Assembly (NCBI GenBank): GCA_017307315.1
Contig: JAFKFF010000106.1
Location: forward strand, 1-11,566
Direction of reading: 5' to 3'
Length of the DNA stretch: 11,566 nucleotides
From: Alphaproteobacteria bacterium
Lineage (GTDB): Bacteria > Pseudomonadota > Alphaproteobacteria > Micropepsales > Micropepsaceae
The notes under the pieces are model-generated. The model made no database searches and was not told the DNA's origin. It saw only the letters and a program-made list of their open reading frames with translations. The position numbers and the translations under genes are program-made. This document shows positions 5,507-11,566 of the stretch, piece after piece. Numbering within the stretch: the first letter of the stretch is position 1; each line of letters opens with the position of its first letter.

Positions 5507-6253
5507 ATGAAAGTGCTGGTGCCCGTCAAACGGGTGATCGACTACAACGTCAAGGTTCGCGTGAAGGCGGATCAGAGCGGCGTCGACCTCGCCAATGTGA
5601 AGATGTCGATGAATCCCTTCGACGAAATCGCCGTCGAGGAAGCCGTGCGCCTGAAGGAAAAAGGCAAGGCGAGCGAGATCGTCGTGGTCTCGATCGGGCC
5701 GCAGCAGGCTTCCGAGACCATCCGCACCGCGCTCGCCATGGGGGCCGACCGCGGCCTTCTGGTGAAGGCCGAAGGCGAAGTGGAACCGCTGGCGGTCGCC
5801 AAGATTCTCAAGGCCATCGTGGACGCCGAAAAACCCATGCTGGTGATCGCCGGCAAGCAGGCGATCGATGACGACAGCAACCAGACCGGCCAGATGCTGG
5901 CGGCGCTGCTGGGCTGGGGCCAGGGAACTTTCGCGCACAAGCTGGAACTGGGCGAGGCCTCCGCCAGTATCGAGCGCGAAATCGACGGCGGACTGCAGAC
6001 GGTGGACGTGAAGCTTCCCGCCGTGATGACCACGGACTTGCGCCTGAACGAGCCGCGCTACGCCTCGCTTCCCAACATCATGAAGGCGAAGAAGAAGCCC
6101 ATCGAGGAAAAAACGCCCGCCGATTACGGCGTCGATACCACCCCGCGCCTGAAGGTGTTGAAAGTGGCGGAGCCGCCCAAGCGCGGCGGCGGCGTCAAAG
6201 TGAAGAGCGTCGCCGAACTGCTCGACAAGCTCGCCGAAGCGGGAGCGATCTGA
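5507..6253 (+). CDS. etfB: Electron transfer flavoprotein beta subunit
   Basis: This 248-residue protein has the usual length of the family. ETF is a soluble alpha-beta dimer that takes electrons from acyl-CoA and other dehydrogenases and passes them to ETF:ubiquinone oxidoreductase. The N-terminus [19 protein letters not shown] and [17 protein letters not shown] (35-51) are characteristic. The AMP-site segment [18 protein letters not shown] (115-132) is intact, and so is the dehydrogenase-recognition loop [18 protein letters not shown] (181-198), which strongly resembles the human and Paracoccus type. That loop marks the ordinary respiratory (group I) ETF and not a bifurcating form. The ribosome binding site before the ATG at 5507 is weak. 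The stop codon overlaps the etfA start by one base (TGATG), so the subunits are translationally coupled. Confidence 0.96.
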   Translation: MKVLVPVKRVIDYNVKVRVKADQSGVDLANVKMSMNPFDEIAVEEAVRLKEKGKASEIVVVSIGPQQASETIRTALAMGADRGLLVKAEGEVEPLAVAKILKAIVDAEKPMLVIAGKQAIDDDSNQTGQMLAALLGWGQGTFAHKLELGEASASIEREIDGGLQTVDVKLPAVMTTDLRLNEPRYASLPNIMKAKKKPIEEKTPADYGVDTTPRLKVLKVAEPPKRGGGVKVKSVAELLDKLAEAGAI

Positions 6254-7194
6254 TGGCGTCCCTGGTTCTGGCCGAACACGACAACAAGACTTTGAGCGAC
6301 GCCACCGCCAAGACCGTGACGGCGGCGGCGGCGATTTCCGCGCCGGTGCATGTGCTGGTGGCGGGGCAAGATTGCGGCGCCGTGGCCGAGGCCGCGGCCA
6401 AGATCGCGGGCGTGGAAAAGATCCTGGTCGCGGACGATGCGCTCTACGCCCATATGGTGGCGGAGACGATGGAGACCTTGATCCTCTCCATCGCCGAAAA
6501 ATATGACGCGATCCTCGCGCCCGCCACGACCAGCGGCAAGAATATCCTGCCCCGGGTGGCGGCGAAGCTGGACACGCCGCAGATTTCCGAAATTCTCAAA
6601 GTTGTGAGCCCCGACACTTTCGAGCGGCCCATCTATGCCGGCAACGCGATCCAGACCGTGCAGGCGCCGGCGGGCAAGAAAGTCATCACCGTGCGCGCCA
6701 CCGCTTTCAAGGCGCCGGGCGAAGACGGCAATGCCCAGGTGGAGAAGATCGCCGCCGCCGCCGATCCGGGCACCACGTCCTTCGCCGGCGAAGCCTTGTC
6801 CAGATCGGAGCGGCCGGAACTCACCTCGGCCAAGATCGTGGTGTCGGGCGGGCGAGGCCTGGGCTCGGCGGAGAATTTCAAGCTGGTGGAGAAGGTCGCC
6901 GACCGGCTGCATGCCGCGGTGGGCGCCAGCCGCGCCGCCGTCGATGCCGGCTATGTCCCCAACGATTACCAGGTCGGCCAGACCGGCAAGGTCGTGGCGC
7001 CCGATCTCTATCTTGCCGTCGGCATTTCCGGCGCCATCCAGCATCTGGCGGGCATGAAGGATTCCAAGATCATCGCCGCGATCAACAAGGACGAGGAAGC
7101 GCCGATCTTCCAGGTGGCGGATTACGGCCTGGTGGCGGACCTGTTCCAGGCACTGCCCGAGATGGACCAAGAACTGGCCAAACGCGGCCGTTAA
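6253..7194 (+). CDS. etfA: Electron transfer flavoprotein alpha subunit (FAD-binding)
   Basis: This 313-residue protein is of standard length. The N-terminal domain (1-190) starts [14 protein letters not shown], as in respiratory ETF-alpha. The C-terminal FAD domain has [12 protein letters not shown] (198-209), [20 protein letters not shown] (224-243, with TGK following) and the family signature [20 protein letters not shown] (252-271) followed by [15 protein letters not shown]. All FAD-contact motifs appear intact. It starts on the last base of the etfB stop and is followed after 15 bp by hbd, giving an etfB-etfA-hbd unit. The gene for the membrane partner, ETF:ubiquinone oxidoreductase, is not in the window. 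Confidence 0.96.
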   Translation: MASLVLAEHDNKTLSDATAKTVTAAAAISAPVHVLVAGQDCGAVAEAAAKIAGVEKILVADDALYAHMVAETMETLILSIAEKYDAILAPATTSGKNILPRVAAKLDTPQISEILKVVSPDTFERPIYAGNAIQTVQAPAGKKVITVRATAFKAPGEDGNAQVEKIAAAADPGTTSFAGEALSRSERPELTSAKIVVSGGRGLGSAENFKLVEKVADRLHAAVGASRAAVDAGYVPNDYQVGQTGKVVAPDLYLAVGISGAIQHLAGMKDSKIIAAINKDEEAPIFQVADYGLVADLFQALPEMDQELAKRGR

Positions 7195-7209
7195 ACAAAA
7201 GGCGATATC

Positions 7210-8085
7210 ATGAGTATGCAACGCATCGGCGTTATTGGTGCTGGCCAGATGGGCACCGGCATTGCCCATGTCCTGGCATTGGCCGGTTACGACGTGGTCT
7301 TGGACGACCTCAACAAGGACGCGTTGAGCAAGGCGCTGGAGCGCATCGAAAAGAACATGCAGCGCCAGGTCGCCAAGGGCGTCATCAAGGAGGAGTTGGT
7401 CAAGCCGGCGATGTCGCGCATCCGCGTCACCCAGTCGATGGACGATCTGAAGGATCGCGAGATGGTGATCGAAGCGGCGACCGAGGACGAAGCCGTCAAG
7501 AAGAAGCTGTTTCAGGATCTTTGCCCGCGCCTGTCGCCCACCGCGATGCTCGCGACCAACACCTCGTCCATCTCGGTGACGCGGCTGGCGGCCTCGACCG
7601 ATCGGCCGGAACGCTTCATCGGCATTCATTTCATGAACCCGGTGCCGGTGATGCAGCTGGTGGAAGTGATCCGCGGCATCGCCACCGACGACGCGACCTT
7701 TCAGGCGGCGCTTGATATCGTCAAGCATGTCGGCAAGACCGCCGCCTATGCCGAAGATTTCCCCGCCTTCATCGTCAACCGCATTCTGCTGCCGATGATC
7801 AACGAGGCGGTCTATACGCTGTACGAAGGCGTGGGCAATGTGGATGCGATCGACACCGCGATGCGGCTGGGCGCCAACCATCCCATGGGCCCGTTGCAGC
7901 TGGCCGATTTCATCGGCCTGGATACCTGCCTGGCGGTGATGCAAGTGCTGTATGAAGGCTTGGCGGATTCCAAATACCGCCCCTGCCCGCTTCTGGTGAA
8001 ATATGTCGAGGCCGGCTGGCTGGGTCAGAAGACGGGCCGCGGGTTCTACGACTATCGCGGCGAACACCCGGTTCCGACGCGATAA
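7210..8085 (+). CDS. hbd: 3-hydroxybutyryl-CoA dehydrogenase
   Basis: This 291-residue protein matches the short, stand-alone 3-hydroxyacyl-CoA dehydrogenases that interconvert acetoacetyl-CoA and (S)-3-hydroxybutyryl-CoA. The Rossmann motif GVIGAGQMGTGIAHVLALAG (7-26) is followed by an acidic LDDL (31-34), which suits NAD over NADP. Further marks are the ATNTSSIS loop (115-122, catalytic Ser119/120), GIHFMNPVPVMQLVEV (138-153) with the catalytic His140 and Glu152, FIVNRILLPMINEAV (187-201) with Asn190, HPMGPLQLADFIGLD (224-238) and the C-terminal KTGRGFYDY (274-282). AAAGG lies 8 nt before the ATG at 7210, with a second in-frame ATG at 7216. Position after etfBA suggests butanoyl-CoA or polyhydroxybutyrate-related metabolism in the cytoplasm. 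Its transcription probably ends at the palindrome at 8099. Confidence 0.93.
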   Translation: MSMQRIGVIGAGQMGTGIAHVLALAGYDVVLDDLNKDALSKALERIEKNMQRQVAKGVIKEELVKPAMSRIRVTQSMDDLKDREMVIEAATEDEAVKKKLFQDLCPRLSPTAMLATNTSSISVTRLAASTDRPERFIGIHFMNPVPVMQLVEVIRGIATDDATFQAALDIVKHVGKTAAYAEDFPAFIVNRILLPMINEAVYTLYEGVGNVDAIDTAMRLGANHPMGPLQLADFIGLDTCLAVMQVLYEGLADSKYRPCPLLVKYVEAGWLGQKTGRGFYDYRGEHPVPTR

Positions 8086-8098
8086 AACCTAATTACTC

Positions 8099-8197
8099 GG
8101 CGCGAGGAATTTTGTTCGCTGGCCAGGAGCAGCGCGCGGAGCGGGCGTATAGCCCGTGAGCACGTGCGACGCCGCCAGCGGACAAAAGAACCGCGCC
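8099..8197. repeat. Large imperfect palindrome between hbd and tlpA (bidirectional terminator or REP-like element)
   Basis: The left arm (8099-8123) and right arm (8174-8197) pair by an outer GGCGCG/CGCGCC stem, an unpaired patch, and an inner 14-position stem (TTTTGTTCGCTGGC against GCCAGCGGACAAAA, one G-T). Inside lies a second hairpin, CGGGC-GTATA-GCCCG (8142-8156), and a GCACGTGC palindrome (8159-8166). The element fills the gap between two convergent genes and its right arm ends 1 bp before the tlpA stop codon. It could end transcription from both sides, or be one copy of a dispersed palindromic repeat or a tiny non-autonomous mobile element. Copy number cannot be judged here. Confidence 0.65.
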
Positions 8198-8198
8198 C

Positions 8199-8735
8199 CT
8201 AGTTTGCCAGGCTCTTAAAGTAAGCCACGAACGCCGGCGAATTCCACTCCGCCGGCCCCTGCGCCTTGGCGATCTGATTGCCCTTGGGATCGATCAGCAC
8301 GGTGGCCGGCAGGCCATAGGCGCCGAAGGCATGCAGCAGCGCCAGATCGGGATCGACATAGACGCCCAAGGCATCGGCCTGATGGCCTTTGAGGAAGGCG
8401 GCGGCTTCTTCCGGCTTCTTCTTTTCGACATCCACCGCCAGCACCTTCAGGCCGGGCACCGCCGCCTGCAATTTCGCCAGCGAGGGCAATTCCCGCACGC
8501 AGGGCGCGCACCAGGTCGCCCAGAGATTGACCAGCACATATTTGCCCTTGAAATCGGCGACGGTGTGCTTGGCGCCCTTGGCATCGATAAAGGCGGTTTT
8601 CGGCACCGGGGACGGCTTGGCCTCCGCCGTCAGTGGAGCGGGCATGGCGGGCTTTGCGTGGGAAGGCGCGATCCCATATAGAACGCCCAGGGCCAGAAGA
8701 ACGGCGGCGGCTTTCGTCGTGTTGCGGAACTTCAT
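8199..8735 (-). CDS. tlpA: TlpA-family periplasmic thiol-disulfide oxidoreductase
   Basis: This 178-residue thioredoxin-fold protein has an N-terminal export or anchor segment (basic MKFRNTTK, hydrophobic 9-24, possible cleavage after SHA at 27). A proline-rich linker (28-46) and the redox domain follow. The active site is WCAPC (75-79) inside VLVNLWATWCAPCVRELPSL (67-86), and the cis-proline loop is GLPATVLIDPKG (141-152). TlpA of Bradyrhizobium is a membrane-anchored reductant needed for copper-centre assembly in cytochrome aa3 oxidase. A reductase role here is inferred from the family. GAGG lies 5 nt before the ATG at 8735. It is divergent from argH with only 23 bp between the start codons, an arrangement I recall from other alphaproteobacteria. 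The stop abuts the palindrome at 8099-8197. Confidence 0.9.
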   Translation of the reverse strand: MKFRNTTKAAAVLLALGVLYGIAPSHAKPAMPAPLTAEAKPSPVPKTAFIDAKGAKHTVADFKGKYVLVNLWATWCAPCVRELPSLAKLQAAVPGLKVLAVDVEKKKPEEAAAFLKGHQADALGVYVDPDLALLHAFGAYGLPATVLIDPKGNQIAKAQGPAEWNSPAFVAYFKSLAN

Positions 8736-8758
8736 GAGGCCTCGGACGTGAAACGGCG
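8736..8758. promoter_or_regulatory. Very short divergent gap between tlpA and argH
   Basis: Only 23 bp separate the two start codons, too little for two complete promoters with leaders. Each promoter must therefore lie partly inside the other gene, or transcripts must be almost or fully leaderless. The minus strand carries GAGG for tlpA. The plus strand has no strong ribosome binding site before the argH ATG, only GGACGTGAAACGGCG, which fits a leaderless or weakly initiated argH message. Confidence 0.4.
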
Positions 8759-10141
8759 ATGACAGCGAACAAAATGTGGGGCGGGCGGTTTGAGACCGGG
8801 CCCGCCGCGATCATGAGGGAGATTACCCCCTCCATAGATTTCGACAAGCGGCTGGCGGGTGAGGATCTGGCCGGATCCCGCGCCCATGTCCGCATGCTGG
8901 CGCAGGAAGGCATCGTCGCCAAGGAAGACGCTTCCGCGATCCTCAAAGGCCTCGACCAGGTCGAGCGGGAGATCACGGACGGCGCATTCGTCTTCAAGCG
9001 CGAGCTGGAAGACATTCATCTCAACATCGAAGCGCGGCTGGCGGAGATCGTGGGACCGGCGGCGGGGCGCCTGCACACCGCACGCTCGCGCAATGACCAG
9101 GTGGTGACGGATTTCCGCCTCTGGGTGCGCGGCGCCTGCGAGCGTGCCGACAAAGGCCTTTTGGAATTGAGCCGCGCCTTGCTGACGCAGGCCGAAACCC
9201 ACGTCGCCAGCATCATGCCGGGCTATACCCACATGCAGCCCGCCCAGCCCGTGACCTTCGGTCATCATTTGATGGCCTATGTCGAGATGTTCGCCCGCGA
9301 CCGGGGCCGCTTTGAAGATGCGCGCAAGCGCCTCAATGAATCGCCATTGGGTGCGGCGGCACTGGCAGGCACGTCCTTTCCCATCGACCGCGACGTCACC
9401 GCCAAGACCTTGGGCTTCGCCCGGCCGATGCGCAATTCGATGGACGCGATTTCCGCGCGCGATTTCGCGCTGGAATATCTGGCCGCCTGCGCCATCGCGG
9501 CGGTGAACCTGTCGCGGCTGGCGGGCGAACTGGTGCAATGGTCGACGCCCGCTTTCGGCTTCGTGAAATTGTCGGACGCCTTCACCACCGGCTCTTCCAT
9601 CATGCCGCAGAAGCGCAATCCCGACGCCGCCGAGCTGATCCGGGGCAAGACCGGGCGCGTCTTGGGCGATTTCATCGCCCTGGCGACAGTGGTGAAGGGC
9701 CTGGTGCTGACCTATGGCACCGACCTGCAGGAAGACAAGGAGCGGGTATTCGACGCCGCCGACACGCTCGAGATTTCTCTTGCCGCGATGGCGGCGATGG
9801 TCGCGGACCTGACCGCCGACACCGCGCGCATGCGCGCCGCCGCCGAGCCCGGCTTTCCCACCGCCACCGACCTGGCGGACTGGGTGGTGCGGGTGCTGAA
9901 GAAGCCGTTCCGCGAGGCGCACCATATTGCCGGCAGCATCGTCAAGCGCGCCGAGGAAAAGGGCGTGACGCTCGACAAGCTGCCGCTTGCCGAGATGCAG
10001 GCGATCGAGCCCGCCATCACCGACAAGGTGCTGGACGTCCTGTCCTTGGAGGCCTCCGTCCATTCGCGCATGAGCCTGGGCGGCACCGCGCCCGACCGCG
10101 TGAAAGAGCAGATTCACTTCTGGAAGGAGAAGCTGAAATGA
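8759..10141 (+). CDS. argH: Argininosuccinate lyase
   Basis: This 460-residue cytoplasmic enzyme splits argininosuccinate into arginine and fumarate, the last step of arginine synthesis. It has the usual length and a start typical of the family (KMWGGRF, 5-11). It carries the fumarase/aspartase-superfamily motifs: HTARSRNDQ (106-114), [11 protein letters not shown] (154-164, with the conserved His158), [14 protein letters not shown] (198-211) and the signature [12 protein letters not shown] (278-289), whose serine loop holds the catalytic base. All expected active-site residues are present. Its TGA overlaps the ATG of the lipoprotein gene in an ATGA, so the two are coupled, and lysA follows in the same operon. 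It is divergent from tlpA with a 23-bp gap. Confidence 0.97.
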   Translation: MTANKMWGGRFETGPAAIMREITPSIDFDKRLAGEDLAGSRAHVRMLAQEGIVAKEDASAILKGLDQVEREITDGAFVFKRELEDIHLNIEARLAEIVGPAAGRLHTARSRNDQVVTDFRLWVRGACERADKGLLELSRALLTQAETHVASIMPGYTHMQPAQPVTFGHHLMAYVEMFARDRGRFEDARKRLNESPLGAAALAGTSFPIDRDVTAKTLGFARPMRNSMDAISARDFALEYLAACAIAAVNLSRLAGELVQWSTPAFGFVKLSDAFTTGSSIMPQKRNPDAAELIRGKTGRVLGDFIALATVVKGLVLTYGTDLQEDKERVFDAADTLEISLAAMAAMVADLTADTARMRAAAEPGFPTATDLADWVVRVLKKPFREAHHIAGSIVKRAEEKGVTLDKLPLAEMQAIEPAITDKVLDVLSLEASVHSRMSLGGTAPDRVKEQIHFWKEKLK

Positions 10142-10281
10142 GAAAGCTGATCCTGATTGCGATGGTTTCGCTGGTTGCGGTGTCTTGCGGCGTCAAGAAC
10201 GACCTGACGAAGCCGGACGGCACCACCACGACGCGCAACCAGCCCGATCCGTCACGCCCGCCCAACCCCATCGGCCGCTGA
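10138..10281 (+). CDS. lptM: LptM (YifL)-type small outer-membrane lipoprotein
   Basis: This 47-residue precursor has a short signal ([16 protein letters not shown], 1-16) followed by the lipidated Cys17, then [12 protein letters not shown] (17-28) and a Thr/Pro-rich polar tail. The C-G-x-K-x-x-L-x-x-P core is that of LptM/YifL, a lipoprotein shown in E. coli to help the LPS translocon LptD/LptE mature. The lipobox is slightly unusual: the -3 position is Ala (AVS-C) where Leu is usual. The ATG overlaps the argH stop by 4 bp and lysA starts 6 bp after the stop. This position between argH and lysA is, from memory, common in alphaproteobacteria. It is too short for many gene callers. The name rests on motif and context, not on alignment. 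Confidence 0.78.
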   Translation: MRKLILIAMVSLVAVSCGVKNDLTKPDGTTTTRNQPDPSRPPNPIGR

Positions 10282-10287
10282 TCTTCA

Positions 10288-11556
10288 ATGAATTTCTTTT
10301 CCTACAAGGACGGCATCTACAGCGCCGAGGATGTTCCGCTCGACCGCCTGGCGGAAGAGGTCGGCACGCCCTTCTATTGCTATTCCAGCGCCACCCTGGA
10401 ACGGCACTACCGGATTTTTAGCCAAGCCCTGCCCGCGGATTCGCTGATCGCCTTTTCCGTCAAGGCCAACGGCAATCTCGGCGTGCTGAAGACGCTCGGC
10501 AGGATGGGCGCGGGCGCCGACGTGGTCTCGGGCGGCGAGCTGAAGAAGGCGCGCGCCGCCGGCATCGCGGCCGACAAGATCGTCTTTTCCGGCGTGGGCA
10601 AGACCAAAGAAGAAATGCAGCTGGCACTGGCCGAGGGCATCTTCCAGTTCAATGTCGAAAGCGAGCCGGAACTGGACGCGTTGAACGCGGTCGCGTTGGC
10701 GATGGGCAAACAGGCGCCGGTGACGTTGCGCATCAATCCCGATGTCGATGCCAAGACGCACGCCAAGATCACCACCGGCACGTCGGAGACCAAGTTCGGC
10801 ATTCCCTTCGCCCATGCGCGCGAGGCTTATGGCACGGCGGCGAAGCTGAAAGGCATCGCCATCGTCGGCATCGACGTGCATATCGGCAGCCAGATCACCG
10901 ATCTTGCGCCATTCGAGGCGGCGTTCCGCCGGGTGGGCGAACTGGCCCAGACCTTGCGCGCGGACGGCCACGCGATCACGCGCCTCGATCTGGGCGGCGG
11001 GCTAGGCGTGCCTTACATCGAAGACAATCAGCCGCCGCCGGACCCGGCGGCTTACGGCGCCATGGTGACGCGGGTGACCAAGGGCCTGGATTGCCGCCTG
11101 ATCTTCGAGCCCGGACGGCTGATCGCGGCCAATGCCGGCGTGCTGGTGACGCGGGTGATTTATGTAAAGCGGGGCGACGCCAAGACTTTCCTGATCGTGG
11201 ACGCAGGGATGAACGATCTGATCCGCCCGGCGCTCTACGATTCCCATCACGAGATCGTTCCCTTGCGGGAACCGGTTCCCGGCGCCGATCGCGTCACATA
11301 TGACGTGGTCGGTCCGGTCTGTGAAACTTCCGATCTTTTCGCGGGCGCACGCGCGCTGCCGGAACTGAAACCCGGCGATCTTGTGGCGATCCAGTCGGCC
11401 GGCGCCTATGGCGCGGTGATGGCCTCTTCCTACAATGCCCGCCCGCCCGCGGCGGAGGTCTTGGTCCGGGGCCCGGAATGGGCCATTGTTCGGGCCAGAC
11501 TGACCCATGAGCAGCTCATCGCCCAGGACCATATCCCCGACTGGCTGGTCGGCTGA
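10288..11556 (+). CDS. lysA: Diaminopimelate decarboxylase
   Basis: This 422-residue, PLP-dependent, fold-III enzyme decarboxylates meso-diaminopimelate to lysine in the cytoplasm. Visible residues are the PLP lysine in AFSVKAN (55-61, Lys59), SGGEL (81-85), HIGSQ (198-202), the phosphate-binding LDLGGGLGVPY (233-243), EPGR (274-277) and the substrate-site CETSDLF (345-351, from the partner subunit in the dimer). The closing AGAYGAVMASSYNARP (371-386) carries the conserved Tyr. Length and motif order are standard for LysA and not for ornithine or arginine decarboxylases. The ATG at 10288 is 6 bp after the lipoprotein stop, with no strong ribosome binding site, so translation may depend on coupling. 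The gene ends 10 bp before the window edge, so whether the operon continues cannot be seen. Confidence 0.97.
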   Translation: MNFFSYKDGIYSAEDVPLDRLAEEVGTPFYCYSSATLERHYRIFSQALPADSLIAFSVKANGNLGVLKTLGRMGAGADVVSGGELKKARAAGIAADKIVFSGVGKTKEEMQLALAEGIFQFNVESEPELDALNAVALAMGKQAPVTLRINPDVDAKTHAKITTGTSETKFGIPFAHAREAYGTAAKLKGIAIVGIDVHIGSQITDLAPFEAAFRRVGELAQTLRADGHAITRLDLGGGLGVPYIEDNQPPPDPAAYGAMVTRVTKGLDCRLIFEPGRLIAANAGVLVTRVIYVKRGDAKTFLIVDAGMNDLIRPALYDSHHEIVPLREPVPGADRVTYDVVGPVCETSDLFAGARALPELKPGDLVAIQSAGAYGAVMASSYNARPPAAEVLVRGPEWAIVRARLTHEQLIAQDHIPDWLVG

Positions 11557-11566
11557 CGCCCGGCTC

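Noticed and set aside
6124..8067. A 647-codon open frame on the minus strand across etfB, etfA and hbd
   Set aside because: It is antisense to three clearly recognisable genes, is rich in His, Arg and Gln as expected of GC-rich shadow frames, and has no family resemblance.
8732..10117. A 461-codon open frame on the minus strand across argH
   Set aside because: It is a complementary-strand shadow of argH with typical antisense composition and no recognisable domain.

Overview
The window is GC-rich DNA from a chromosome that looks alphaproteobacterial. This rests on protein similarity recalled by eye and on gene order: tlpA divergent from argH, then a small LptM-type lipoprotein and lysA, plus an etfB-etfA-hbd run. 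No rRNA, tRNA, CRISPR array, insertion sequence or phage gene is visible. Apart from compact regulatory gaps of about 200 bp or less, the window is filled with genes.

Layout. (1) 1-396, minus strand: a 51-residue two-helix DUF3309 protein, then the start of a small conserved protein cut by the window edge. A match to the general-stress (EcfG-type) promoter lies upstream. (2) 475-1695, plus strand: a cyclopropane-fatty-acid-synthase-type methyltransferase with a good housekeeping promoter. Its 3' end overlaps the convergent MFS gene by 25 bp. (3) 1671-4715, minus strand: a tight three-gene operon of type III polyketide synthase, isoprenylcysteine-carboxyl-methyltransferase-like membrane methyltransferase and DHA2 (14-helix) MFS transporter. 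It resembles the bpsA-bpsB alkylpyrone pair of Bacillus with an exporter added. The synthase appears to lack, by a clean in-frame deletion of roughly 20-25 codons, the segment carrying the catalytic histidine. (4) 4716-4922: a divergent control region with several short repeats. (5) 4923-8085, plus strand: a periplasmic class I cytochrome c, two stem-loops, a promoter, then etfB-etfA-hbd (electron-transfer flavoprotein and 3-hydroxybutyryl-CoA dehydrogenase). (6) 8099-8197: a large imperfect palindrome between convergent genes. (7) 8199-8735, minus strand: tlpA, a periplasmic thioredoxin. (8) 8759-11556, plus strand: argH-lptM-lysA, covering the last step of arginine synthesis, a small outer-membrane lipoprotein and the last step of lysine synthesis.

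How the parts may work together. The etf-hbd genes belong to acyl-CoA metabolism, and the cytochrome is a generic soluble electron carrier. Cfa and the polyketide operon both act on lipids or lipid-derived acyl chains, but nothing in the sequence links them beyond adjacency. The most unusual item is the polyketide synthase without its His motif, followed by an intact methyltransferase and transporter. Next are the non-canonical active-site residues of the Cfa homologue and the palindromic element at 8099-8197.
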